Source: Cupriavidus sp. AU9028 (GTDB taxonomy: Bacteria; Pseudomonadota; Gammaproteobacteria; Burkholderiales; Burkholderiaceae). Taken from it: a DNA stretch of 64,000 bases. Below, piece after piece: positions 52,050-63,560 of this stretch (positions are counted from its first letter, which is position 1; each line of letters begins with the position of its first letter). The notes beneath the pieces were generated by a model. The model was not told where the DNA came from. It worked only from the letters and a program-made list of their open reading frames with translations, and ran no database searches. The stretch spans positions 186,001 through 250,000 of the forward strand of contig NZ_JAIMCG010000006.1 in the NCBI RefSeq assembly GCF_019795295.1, given 5' to 3'. The position numbers and the translations under genes are program-made.

Positions 52050-53051
52050 TCAATCCAGCTTGATGCCGGCTTCCCTGGCCAGCTTGCCCATCGCGCCAAA
52101 GTCCTTCTTCAGCAGCGCCTCGAACTGCGCCGGGGAGGACGACAGCACCTCGTAGCCCTGCTGCTCCAGCGGCTGGCGGAACTTCGGCGACTGCAGCACC
52201 GCCACCATTTCCTTGTTGAGCTTCTGCACGATGGCCTCGGGCGTGCCGCGCCGTACCAGGATGCCGTTCCAGACATTGGAGACGACATCGGGCACACCCG
52301 CTTCCGCAAACGTTGGCACATCGGGCAGCACCGGCGAGCGTTTGCTGTCTGCGACGGCCAGCACGCGCAGCTTGTTGGCCTGCTTGTAGGTGACCACCGC
52401 CGGCAGGTTGTTGAACATCATCGGAATCTGCCCGGACAGCACGTCCATCAGCGCAGGCGGGCCGCCCTTGTAGGGCACATGCACGAGCCGGGTGCCGCTG
52501 TGCTTCTCGAACAGCACGCCCGCCAGATGCATGGTGTTGCCATTGCCTGCCGACCCATAGTCGATCGTGCCCGGTTTGGCCTTCGCCGCCGCGACCACGT
52601 CCGCCACGGTCTTGTACGGCGTCTGCGCGCCGACCACCAGCACGTTGGGCATCTGGTGCGTCAGCGTGATCGGCTGCAGGTCCTTGAGCGGGTCGTATCC
52701 CATGCTGGAATACAGATGCGGGTTGATGGCCAGCGTGCTGGTCGAGCCCAGCAGCAAGGTGTAGCCGTCCGCCGGCTGCTGCCGGGCCACGAAGGTCGAG
52801 CCGATATTGCCGTTGGCGCCGGCGCGGTTGTCGATTACCACCGATTGCCCCAGCCGTTCGCCCAGCGCCTGCGCGAAGGCACGGGCGAACTGGTCGGCCA
52901 CCCCGCCGGCCGGATACGGCACGACGAAGGTGATCGGTTTGCTCGGGAAGCCGGCCGCGCCGTTGTCGGCCAGCGCAGCCAGGGGCGCCGCCAGCACGGT
53001 GCATGACGCCGCGACGGCGATGGCGTGGCGCAGCAGATTCCTTCGGTTCAT
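52050..53051 (-). CDS. Bug-family receptor, set B (paralogue of 43830)
   Basis: This 333-residue receptor begins with signal MNRRNLLRHAIAVAASCTVL and reads ITFVVPYPAGGVADQFARAF, NRAGANGNIGSTFVARQ and GSAGNGNTMHLAGVLFE. Its match to the set A receptor (GNGNTMHL, NPHLY, PLKD...PITLT) is plain, suggesting related ligands. It lies four bases before dehydratase B. Confidence 0.92.
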   Translation of the reverse strand: MNRRNLLRHAIAVAASCTVLAAPLAALADNGAAGFPSKPITFVVPYPAGGVADQFARAFAQALGERLGQSVVIDNRAGANGNIGSTFVARQQPADGYTLLLGSTSTLAINPHLYSSMGYDPLKDLQPITLTHQMPNVLVVGAQTPYKTVADVVAAAKAKPGTIDYGSAGNGNTMHLAGVLFEKHSGTRLVHVPYKGGPPALMDVLSGQIPMMFNNLPAVVTYKQANKLRVLAVADSKRSPVLPDVPTFAEAGVPDVVSNVWNGILVRRGTPEAIVQKLNKEMVAVLQSPKFRQPLEQQGYEVLSSSPAQFEALLKKDFGAMGKLAREAGIKLD

Positions 53052-53122
53052 TGCAGTGTCTCCTCGTGGATTGGCATGCGGCCGTTCGCTTTGCGCTGGT
53101 TTTTTTGATGGGCCGCACGGGA

Positions 53123-54061
53123 TCAATTGACCGGCGTGGCGAGCGGCTCCCCTCTCGCATGCCGCAGCAGGTTCTCGGCCACCAGTTGCGCCATGGCGGC
53201 CCGGGTCTGCACCGTGGCGCTGGCGATATGGGGGGTCAGCACGATGCGGTCCGACGCCAGCAGCGCGGCGGGGACGTTGGGCTCGTCCTCGAAGACATCC
53301 AGACCGGCCGCACCGAGCGTCCCTTGAGAGAGCGCGTCGATCAACGCCGACTGATCCACCACCGAGCCGCGGGCGACGTTGACGAGCACGCCATCGGGCC
53401 CGAGCGCGCGCAGCACGTCGCGCCCCACCAGATGCCGCGTGCCCTGCCCGCCAGGCGTGGCAACAATCAGCACATCGGCCCACTCGGCCAGCGCCAGCGG
53501 GTTGTCGAAGTAGGCGTGCGGCACCTCCTGCCGGCTGCGACCGCAATAGCCGACCTGCGTATCGAATGCCGCGGCGCGCTGCGCGATGAGCCGGCCGATC
53601 CGGCCCAGCCCGAGGATGCCGACACGACTGCCCCAGAAGCGCCGGGCCAGCGGAAACGGTCCGCCGGACCATTGGCCGTCCCGCACGAAGCGGTCGGCCT
53701 GCGGCAGCCGGCGAAAGGCGGCCAGGGCCAGCATCAGCGCCAGGTCGGCAACGTCGCCCGACAGGATGTCCGGCGTATTGGTGACACGGATGCCGCGCGC
53801 CGTTGCCCACGGCACATCGATGGCGTCATAGCCAACGCCGTTGCAGGCGATCACCGCCAGATTCGGCAGCGCATCGCGGCAGGCCGCTGGCACGCCGGCC
53901 ATGCCGTTGGTAATCATGGCCACCACCCGGCTGCCCTGCTCGCGCAGGAACACCGCCGCGTCGGTCAGCGCGCGCAAGGCAACAACCTCGAAATGCTCGA
54001 CCAGAGGCGCTAGTGCATCGGCAGCGAATGGCGTGACGACAAGGAGGATTGGCCGGTTCAT
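53123..54061 (-). CDS. D-isomer-specific 2-hydroxyacid dehydrogenase
   Basis: This 312-residue NAD(P)-dependent reductase has NAD motif GILGLGRIGRLIA and catalytic Arg in VNVARGSVVD, Glu in DVFEDEPN and His in LTPHIASATV. It resembles glyoxylate/hydroxypyruvate/2-ketogluconate reductases and lacks the regulatory domain of SerA. As the first gene of the minus-strand operon it may reduce a 2-oxo sugar acid or remove glycolate/glyoxylate made by the aldolase. The promoter lies in the shared spacer with LacI B. Confidence 0.92.
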   Translation of the reverse strand: MNRPILLVVTPFAADALAPLVEHFEVVALRALTDAAVFLREQGSRVVAMITNGMAGVPAACRDALPNLAVIACNGVGYDAIDVPWATARGIRVTNTPDILSGDVADLALMLALAAFRRLPQADRFVRDGQWSGGPFPLARRFWGSRVGILGLGRIGRLIAQRAAAFDTQVGYCGRSRQEVPHAYFDNPLALAEWADVLIVATPGGQGTRHLVGRDVLRALGPDGVLVNVARGSVVDQSALIDALSQGTLGAAGLDVFEDEPNVPAALLASDRIVLTPHIASATVQTRAAMAQLVAENLLRHARGEPLATPVN

Positions 54062-54101
54062 GACATGTTGCGGGTATCTGCGTCCTAGGTGAAACCACGG
54101 A

Positions 54102-54128
54102 TGTTACCGGTGACTGTTACCGGTAGCA
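54102..54128. promoter_or_regulatory. Two overlapping LacI-type sites (TGTTACCGGT) before LacI B
   Basis: TGTTACCGGTGACT (54102-54115) and TGTTACCGGTAGCA (54115-54128) share the core TGTTACCGGT and share one base at their junction. They have the ACCGGT centre of the LacI A sites but different flanks (TGTT rather than TGAA), which may keep the two repressors apart. They lie between the divergent dehydrogenase and lacI B genes. Confidence 0.7.
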
Positions 54129-54177
54129 TTGGCGCAGTGTAGAGTTGCTGGCAGACACCACGCCATCCGTAGAAACC

Positions 54178-55254
54178 ATGAATGACACCACGCCGCCGCG
54201 TGCCGCCCGGCGCAAGGCCGCCACCCATACGATCCACGACGTGGCGGCGCTTGCCGGCGTCTCCTCGATCACCGTGTCGCGCTACTTCAACAGCCCCGAG
54301 AAGGTGTCGGCGGCGGTGCGCGAGCGCCTGCGCGAGATCGTCGAGCGCATCGGCTATGTGCCCAGCCAGGTCGCGGGCGGTCTTGCCTCCGGGCGGGGCC
54401 GCGTGGTCTGCGCAGTGATGCAGAACATCGCCAGCGCGACCTTCGCCGATCTGGTCAAGGGCATGACCGACGAGTTGCAGGCCTCGGGACTGCAACTGCT
54501 GCTGGCCAATGCGCAGTACTCGCAGGCGCTGGAAGAGAACGCCATTCGCACCTTCGTCGGCTGGCACCCGCGCGCGCTGATCCTGACCCGCGACGACCAC
54601 TCCCCTGCCGCCGAGGCGATGCTTGCGGCGCTGGACATCCCGGTGGTGGAGGCGTGGGGCTACGTCGAGGAGCGGCCCTTCCATCAGGTCGGGTTTCCGC
54701 ATGCGCAGACTGGCGCGGAACTGGCGCGGCATTTCCTCGAGCAAGGCGCCACGCGCGTGCGCTTCGTGCTGCCGCAGATCAGCGAGGATTTTCGCGCCAG
54801 CCAGCGCGCGCAGGGGTATGCGGATGCGATGCGCGCCGCGGGCCTGGCGGCGGACGTGCAGCGCGCCGACGTCGATGACGATTTCGAAGCGGGTGCGCGC
54901 ACCATCGCCGCGCTGGCCGGCTGCGCGCGCGAAGACCGGCCGCAGGCGATCATCTTCGCCAACGACAACATGGCGGCCGGCGCCATCCTTCATGCGCCGG
55001 ACTGCGGCCTGCAGCTGCCGCGCGACTGCGCACTGGCCGGCTTCGGCGACGCGCCGATCTCGGTGCGGCTCAAGCCGGCGCTGACCACGCTGCGCCCCGC
55101 GCGCTACGAGATCGGGCAGATGGCCGCCCGCACCGTGCTGCGAATGCTGGCCGCGACGGCCGACGGTCAGGCCGACACGGAACCGATGCTATGCCGCGAG
55201 CGGCTGCCGTGCGAACTGATCGTGCGCGATAGCAGCCGGCTCTGGCTTGGCTGA
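54178..55254 (+). CDS. LacI/GalR-family repressor B, right flank of the sugar-acid island
   Basis: This 358-residue repressor has HTH IHDVAALAGVSSITVSRYFN (about 19-38) and a LacI effector domain (VVCAVMQNIASATFADLVKG, GWHPRALILTRDDH, IFANDNMAAGAI). It is a clear paralogue of LacI A. ATG at 54178 is preferred; the frame also has a TTG at 54145. It is divergent from set B and followed in the same direction by the aldehyde dehydrogenase and enolase-family genes. Confidence 0.92.
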   Translation: MNDTTPPRAARRKAATHTIHDVAALAGVSSITVSRYFNSPEKVSAAVRERLREIVERIGYVPSQVAGGLASGRGRVVCAVMQNIASATFADLVKGMTDELQASGLQLLLANAQYSQALEENAIRTFVGWHPRALILTRDDHSPAAEAMLAALDIPVVEAWGYVEERPFHQVGFPHAQTGAELARHFLEQGATRVRFVLPQISEDFRASQRAQGYADAMRAAGLAADVQRADVDDDFEAGARTIAALAGCAREDRPQAIIFANDNMAAGAILHAPDCGLQLPRDCALAGFGDAPISVRLKPALTTLRPARYEIGQMAARTVLRMLAATADGQADTEPMLCRERLPCELIVRDSSRLWLG

Positions 55255-55358
55255 GCGCGCTGCCGCCCTGCTTTCGCCCACGGCTCGACCAATCGCATCG
55301 ACCAGATCGCCTCGACCCATCGAATCGCAACATCGATCGCCAAACCAAGGAGACCACC

Positions 55359-56813
55359 ATGCAGTTGAACGATCCGACGCTGCTGCGCACGCAGTGTTTC
55401 GTCGCCGGCGAATGGGTGCCGGCCCGCGACGGCCGCCGCATCGCCGTGCACGATCCCGCCGATGGCAAGCACCTTGCCGACGTGCCACGCCTTGCGGTGG
55501 ACGAAGTGCGGCACGCCATCGACGCCGCGCATCGGGCGCTGCCGGCCTGGCGCGCCCGCACCGCCAAGGAGCGGGCGGCCATCCTGCGCCGCTGGTATGA
55601 ACTGGTGGTCGAGCATGCCGACGACCTCGCGCAGATCCTCACTGCCGAGCAGGGCAAGCCGCTGGCCGAGGCCAAGGGCGAGATCCTGTCCAATGCCGCC
55701 TATCTGGAGTGGTTCGCCGAGGAAGCCAAGCGGGTCTATGGCGACCTGATGCCGCCAGCCAACACGGGTAGCCGCGTGCTCGTGATGAAGCAGCCGGTGG
55801 GGGTCTGCGCGGCGATCACGCCGTGGAACTTCCCCAACGGCATGATCACGCGCAAGGCCGGCCCGGCGCTGGCCGCCGGCTGCACGATGGTGCTCAAGCC
55901 CGCGTCGAAGACACCGCTGTCGGCACTGGCGCTGGCCGAACTGGCGCAGCGCGCCGGCGTGCCTGCCGGTGTGTTCTCGGTGGTGACCGGCGACGCCCGT
56001 CCCATCGGCGAGGAATTCAGCCGCAATCCGCTGGTGGCCAAGATCACCTTCACCGGTTCGACCGAGGTGGGCCGCTGGCTGCTGCGCGAGGCCGCCGACG
56101 GCGTCAAGAAGATGTCGATGGAACTGGGCGGCAATGCCCCTTTCATCGTGTTCGACGATGCCGATGTGGATGCGGCGGTCGAGGGCGCGATGATCTCCAA
56201 GTTCCGCAATGCCGGCCAGACCTGCGTTTGCGCCAACCGTATCTATGTGCAGGCGGGCGTCTACGACGAGTTCGCCCGCAAGCTGACCGAGCGCGTGCAG
56301 GGCCTGCGCGTGGGCCGCGGTACCGAACAGGGCGTGACACAGGGGCCGCTGATCGACATGGCGGCCGTGGAAAAGGTCGAGGAGCATATCCGCGACGCGC
56401 TGGACCAGGGTGCGCAGGTGCTGGCCGGCGGCAAGCGCCATGCGCTGGGCGGCCAGTTTTTCGAACCGACCGTGCTGGGCAACGCCCGCCAGTCGATGAA
56501 GGTGGCCACGGAGGAGACCTTCGGCCCGCTCGCGCCGCTGTTCCGTTTCGAGACGGAGGAGGAGGTGATCGGCATGGCCAATGCCAGCGAGTTCGGGCTT
56601 GCCGCCTACTTCTATGCACGCGACCTGGGCCGCGTCTGGCGCGTCTCCGAAGCGATCGAGGCCGGCATCGTCGGCGTCAACAGCGGCCTGATCGCCAACG
56701 AAATGGCGCCCTTCGGCGGCGTCAAGCAGTCCGGCATGGGGCGCGAAGGCTCGAAGTACGGCATCGAGGACTATCTCGAGATCAAGTACGTGTGCATGGC
56801 GGGGATCGCATGA
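55359..56813 (+). CDS. NAD(P)-dependent aldehyde dehydrogenase (semialdehyde type)
   Basis: This 484-residue enzyme carries PWNFPNGMITRKAGPALAAG, the catalytic Glu in MELGGNAPFIVF and the catalytic Cys in NAGQTCVCANR, as in GabD-like succinate-, glutarate- or 2-oxoglutarate-semialdehyde and glycolaldehyde dehydrogenases. It would oxidise the aldehyde from the aldolases of the island. AAGGAG precedes the ATG. Its last four bases overlap the next start (ATGA). The 104-base spacer upstream contains repeated ATCG-rich words (CTCGACC at 55284 and 55311). Confidence 0.93.
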   Translation: MQLNDPTLLRTQCFVAGEWVPARDGRRIAVHDPADGKHLADVPRLAVDEVRHAIDAAHRALPAWRARTAKERAAILRRWYELVVEHADDLAQILTAEQGKPLAEAKGEILSNAAYLEWFAEEAKRVYGDLMPPANTGSRVLVMKQPVGVCAAITPWNFPNGMITRKAGPALAAGCTMVLKPASKTPLSALALAELAQRAGVPAGVFSVVTGDARPIGEEFSRNPLVAKITFTGSTEVGRWLLREAADGVKKMSMELGGNAPFIVFDDADVDAAVEGAMISKFRNAGQTCVCANRIYVQAGVYDEFARKLTERVQGLRVGRGTEQGVTQGPLIDMAAVEKVEEHIRDALDQGAQVLAGGKRHALGGQFFEPTVLGNARQSMKVATEETFGPLAPLFRFETEEEVIGMANASEFGLAAYFYARDLGRVWRVSEAIEAGIVGVNSGLIANEMAPFGGVKQSGMGREGSKYGIEDYLEIKYVCMAGIA

Positions 56814-57985
56814 TGCAGGACACCGCGAAGCCACTGCAGACACAGCCGCTGCAGATCGAAAGCCTGGACGCCTTCGTCTTCCGCGCCCCGGCCGAGCCGC
56901 CGGTGCAGACCTCGTTCGGCATCATGCACGACCGCCCCGCGGTGCTGCTGCGCCTGCGCGACAAGGACGGCGCCGAGGGCTGGGGCGAGGTCTGGTGCAA
57001 CTTCCCCACGGTCGGCGCCGAACACCGCGCGCGCATGGCGCTCGCCTATGGGCGGCCCGTCATCACCAGCCAACCGTGGTCCAATCCGCGCCAGGCATGG
57101 CTCACCATGCTGGAGCGTTTTGCCGTGCTGATGCTGCAAACCGGCGAGCCTGGACCGCTGCACCAGATCGCCGCGGGGATCGACATGGCCATGTGGGATC
57201 TGGCCGCGCGCCGTGCCGGCCTGCCGGTGTGGCGCGCGCTGGGCGGTGCGTCGGCATGGCCCGTTCCCGTCTACGCGTCGGGCATCAATCCCACCGATCC
57301 GCAGAAGCTGGCGGTCGCCAAGCGCGAGGAAGGCTACCGCGCCTTCAAGCTCAAGGTCGGTTTCGGCGAAGCGCGCGACATGGCCAACCTGCGCGCGATG
57401 CGCGAGGCGCTGGGCGACGACGCGGTAATGATGGTCGACGCGAACCAGGCGTGGGACGCGGAACAGGCCATCGCCGCCGGCCGGCGCATGGCACCCTTCG
57501 ACCTGCTATGGCTGGAGGAACCGGTACGCGCCGATGCGCCCCCGCAGACCTGGGCGCATCTTGCACGGCAGCAGCCGCTGCGTCTTGCCGGCGGCGAGAA
57601 CCTGAGCAGCATGGCCCGGTACGACGACTTCATCGCACAACCCGGCATGTCGGTGATCCAGCCGGACGCCGGCAAATGGGGCGGCCTGTCCGGCTGCATC
57701 GACGTGGCGCGCCGCGCCAATGCGGCCGGCAAATGGTATTGCCCGCACTGGCTCGGCGCCGGCATCGGACTGGTGGCGTCGCTGCATCTGAAGACCGCGG
57801 CCGGCGGCGACGGCTATGTCGAAGTCGATGCCAATCCCAATCCGCTGCGCGATACGACGGCCGCGCCGGCGATGCGCGTGCAGGACGGCTGCGTGCAACT
57901 GCCCGATGCGCCGGGGTTCGGCGTGACGCCCGATCTGGCGGCGTTGCAAGCGTACGCCGTACGGTTCGATCAGGCTGGCCTGTAG
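56810..57985 (+). CDS. Mandelate-racemase/enolase-superfamily sugar-acid dehydratase
   Basis: This 391-residue protein has the N-terminal capping domain (about 1-140) and a barrel with Lys-x-Lys in FKLKVGF, metal ligands Asp in MMVDANQAWD, Glu in WLEEPVRAD and Glu in AGGENLSS, and the catalytic His in CPHWLGAG. This fits acid-sugar dehydratases of the superfamily. Two Met codons open the gene and the first overlaps the aldehyde dehydrogenase stop by four bases. It could feed the same pathway from another sugar acid. Confidence 0.9.
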   Translation: MMQDTAKPLQTQPLQIESLDAFVFRAPAEPPVQTSFGIMHDRPAVLLRLRDKDGAEGWGEVWCNFPTVGAEHRARMALAYGRPVITSQPWSNPRQAWLTMLERFAVLMLQTGEPGPLHQIAAGIDMAMWDLAARRAGLPVWRALGGASAWPVPVYASGINPTDPQKLAVAKREEGYRAFKLKVGFGEARDMANLRAMREALGDDAVMMVDANQAWDAEQAIAAGRRMAPFDLLWLEEPVRADAPPQTWAHLARQQPLRLAGGENLSSMARYDDFIAQPGMSVIQPDAGKWGGLSGCIDVARRANAAGKWYCPHWLGAGIGLVASLHLKTAAGGDGYVEVDANPNPLRDTTAAPAMRVQDGCVQLPDAPGFGVTPDLAALQAYAVRFDQAGL

Positions 57986-58004
57986 CGGACGCCGCAGGCG
58001 GCTG

Positions 58005-60954
<2,950 letters not shown>

Positions 60955-61001
60955 CCAGCCTTTCCTGCACCACGCCGCCGCTGGACGCATCCGTCCATTC
61001 A

Positions 61002-61057
61002 GCAGGGTAGGAGCAAGGGCGCGTCGCCGCTACCATCGGCAGCGCCCTTCACCCTGC
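61002..61057. other. Two-part inverted repeat upstream of the glycoside-hydrolase-like gene
   Basis: GCAGGGT (61002-61008) pairs with ACCCTGC (61051-61057), and inside them AAGGGCGC (61015-61022) pairs with GCGCCCTT (61042-61049). An interior bulge and a 19-base loop are left. It could end the pip transcript or be a structured leader of the next gene, whose start is 20 bases later. Confidence 0.55.
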
Positions 61058-61077
61058 CCTCTCGAATGGACGGAACG

Positions 61078-62430
61078 ATGACTCAACCTTCTCCTCACGC
61101 ACCCGGATCGCCCCTGCCACCCGCAGCGCACGGCGTCGATGCGCGGCGCCGCCGCCTGCTGCTGGCCGGGCTGGCCGGACTGGCCGGCGGCGGCATGCTG
61201 GCAGCCTGCGGCGGGGATGGCGACGGCGGCAGCGAGGAAGGCGGTAGCGGTGGAAACATCGGCGCCTCGCCACCGCATGGCGGCGTCGGTGCTACCCCGC
61301 CGCAGCCGCAGCCGCAACCCCAGACCGTTCGCTACGAGACCCGTGGGCGCGAGATCCTGCGCAACGGGCAGCGGTTCTTCGCCAAGGGCATGTGCTACTC
61401 GCCGCAGCCCATTGGCACATCGTTCGATGGCGAGCCATGGGGCGACTTCTTCAGCGACTTCTGGCAGCCCATCTTCAGGCGGGACCTGCCGCTGCTGAAA
61501 GCCATGGGCGTGAATTCGCTGCGGCTATATTCGACCCTGCCGTTCCGCCTGATCTACGACGCCGACAGTGCACGCCTGAGCCACCGGCTTTTTCTCGATG
61601 CCTGTCACGAGGCGGGCATCTCGGTGTGGGCCGGCTTTCCAATCGATGGCGGCGTCTATCCGGCGCAGGACCGGGCGCAAAGGGAGCGCATCCGGGTGGC
61701 AGTCGGCTTGCTGGCCGAGCAGATGGGCGGCCACCCGGGGGTGATCGGATTCAATATCGCCAACGAAGCCAATATCCTGAGCACCCGCTCGGACCCGGGC
61801 TTCTGGCGCTGGATCGACGATCTGGCGGCGATCGCCAAGGCTGGCGCGCCTGACAAGCTGACGATGACGTGTTTGATGGACGACGGCATGATCAGCGTCG
61901 GCGAAGCCGAAAGCCTCACGCCGCACCTTGATGTGTTTGGCCTGAACGTCTATCGCGGTACCGTCACCACCGGCATGGGTAGCCTTTTCAGCGACTATGC
62001 GCGCGCCAGTGCGCGCCCACTGTTGATCACCGAGTTCGGTTGCCCTGCCTCGACGCGACGCGGCGCCAATCCTGTGCAGGCGGTCGAGCTGCCCGACCGC
62101 GCCGCCGGGCAGGCCGACTACCTTCGCACGCAATGGCTCGATATCGCCCGCGAGGAGAACCGGGCAATTGCCTCGGGCGGCTATGCATTCGCCTGGTCGG
62201 ACGAGTGGTGGAAGCACGGGGAACCGCTGGCGCAGACCAATGGCAGCGCGGCCAATCCCACTTTCCCGGGCGGCTATGCCGACGAGGAATGGTATGGCAT
62301 CCACGCCGTCGCGCTGAATCCCCTGCGGGCCGGGCAGCCGGCGCAGGTCGTGGGCAGCGACGGCGTGCACCATCCGGACATCCTGACGCCGCGCGCGGCG
62401 GCGCGGGTGCTCGCCGAACTGTGGAAATAG
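61078..62430 (+). CDS. Glycoside-hydrolase-like TIM-barrel lipoprotein
   Basis: This 450-residue protein has an Arg-rich lipoprotein signal (DARRRRLLLAGLAG, lipobox MLAAC, Cys44), a Gly/Pro/Gln-rich linker with (PQ)n, and a (beta/alpha)8 domain from about residue 85. Glu230 in GFNIANEANIL and Glu319 in LITEFGCP sit where the acid/base and nucleophile Glu of clan GH-A lie. It resembles the glucanosyltransferase or GH5/GH2-like groups. A start at 61066 would add four residues. The substrate, perhaps a beta-glucan or other envelope polymer, is a guess. Confidence 0.78.
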   Translation: MTQPSPHAPGSPLPPAAHGVDARRRRLLLAGLAGLAGGGMLAACGGDGDGGSEEGGSGGNIGASPPHGGVGATPPQPQPQPQTVRYETRGREILRNGQRFFAKGMCYSPQPIGTSFDGEPWGDFFSDFWQPIFRRDLPLLKAMGVNSLRLYSTLPFRLIYDADSARLSHRLFLDACHEAGISVWAGFPIDGGVYPAQDRAQRERIRVAVGLLAEQMGGHPGVIGFNIANEANILSTRSDPGFWRWIDDLAAIAKAGAPDKLTMTCLMDDGMISVGEAESLTPHLDVFGLNVYRGTVTTGMGSLFSDYARASARPLLITEFGCPASTRRGANPVQAVELPDRAAGQADYLRTQWLDIAREENRAIASGGYAFAWSDEWWKHGEPLAQTNGSAANPTFPGGYADEEWYGIHAVALNPLRAGQPAQVVGSDGVHHPDILTPRAAARVLAELWK

Positions 62431-62442
62431 CCCGCGACGCGT

Positions 62443-62460
62443 GCACGGCGGCTGCCGTGC
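62443..62460. terminator. Hairpin between convergent genes
   Basis: GCACGGC (62443-62449) and GCCGTGC (62454-62460) form a perfect 7-bp stem with a GGCT loop between the convergent glycoside-hydrolase-like and serine hydrolase genes. No T-tract. Confidence 0.5.
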
Positions 62461-62487
62461 CGCTGCTCGCACTGCGTTGCTCGCGCT

Positions 62488-63534
62488 CTACGCCTTGCGC
62501 GGATAGAGCTGCTTGATCGAATCGGCCGCCGCGGCCAGCGCGCGCGCCATCGGCGCGGCGATTTCCGCCGATCGGCTGCCCGTGTCCGTCTCGTTGCTCT
62601 TCCAGTTGATGGTGAAGCAGAACGTCACCGCAACATCGCGCACGCGCATCTGGCCGGGCACGCAGATGCAATGGAACCCCTCCCAGTCGATGCTGCCGCC
62701 CTTGCCATAGGCCACCGTATCCTCGGGCGGCACCAGCGCCATGGCATTGGCCATCGCCGAGATCCGCTTGAATTCGCGCAGGGTGCCGGCGTTGGAAAAG
62801 AACTTGCCGCTCAGCACCTGCCTGTACCAGCTCACCAAATCATTGGCCGAGCTGAGCATCGACACGTTGGGATTGATCACGTCGGTGCGTCGGGTGTATG
62901 GCAGGCTGTCCAGGTTCTGGATGCCGTCCCAGCCGATATCCACGCCCAGCGGCGCGCCGGCCAGATAGGAGAACAGCATCCGCGTCGAGTCGGGAATCTG
63001 CGTCTGTCCGAGACCGGCCTGCGCTATCAGCGCGCGCACGCGATCGGGCTCCGCGTGCGCGATCGCAATGTCGGTGGCGGTGTTGTCGCTGTGCGTGATC
63101 ATCGCTTCGAGCACGTTGCGGTAGCTGGAGATGCCGCTGAGCTGCTCGAAGACGCCGCCGCCAGCAGAGCGATGCCGGTCGCTGATCTCGACCGGCGTCT
63201 GCTCGGTGACGCCGTTGCGGGCCACTTCGCTGTCGCGCAGGAACTGGGCAAGGATGAAGGTCTTGACCGCGCTGCCGATGAACAGCTGGCGCTGCGGCGC
63301 ATAGCTTGCCGTCCAGGCATCGTCGGGCACGTCGGCCTGTATCAGCACGCTGGTGGTCTCGGGCTCCAGCGCGGCAAAGTCACGAATGGCGTTCTCCAGC
63401 TCGACCGGTGCGCCTTGCGCCATCGACGAGCCGCCGCAGGCGCCGAATGCCGGGGCGACGATGGCCGCGCCGGCCGCGCGCAAGGCCCGCCTGCGGGAAA
63501 GAGAAAAGAGGAACTGGCTGGCGGTATCGGTCAT
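62488..63534 (-). CDS. Class A beta-lactamase-like serine hydrolase (secreted)
   Basis: This 348-residue enzyme has a Tat-like signal (SLSRRRALRAAG, then hydrophobic), with Cys33 in AFGAC making it a possible lipoprotein. The penicilloyl-serine motifs are present: Ser88-x-x-Lys91 in GSAVKTF, SDN at 149-151 and KGG in GKGGSIDWEG. No clear omega-loop Glu (ExxLN) is visible, so it may not act on beta-lactams and could be an esterase or peptidase. It is 26 bases downstream of another serine hydrolase and probably in one operon. Confidence 0.85.
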   Translation of the reverse strand: MTDTASQFLFSLSRRRALRAAGAAIVAPAFGACGGSSMAQGAPVELENAIRDFAALEPETTSVLIQADVPDDAWTASYAPQRQLFIGSAVKTFILAQFLRDSEVARNGVTEQTPVEISDRHRSAGGGVFEQLSGISSYRNVLEAMITHSDNTATDIAIAHAEPDRVRALIAQAGLGQTQIPDSTRMLFSYLAGAPLGVDIGWDGIQNLDSLPYTRRTDVINPNVSMLSSANDLVSWYRQVLSGKFFSNAGTLREFKRISAMANAMALVPPEDTVAYGKGGSIDWEGFHCICVPGQMRVRDVAVTFCFTINWKSNETDTGSRSAEIAAPMARALAAAADSIKQLYPRKA

Positions 63535-63560
63535 GGGTCGGTCTTCCTCCTTGGTCGGGT

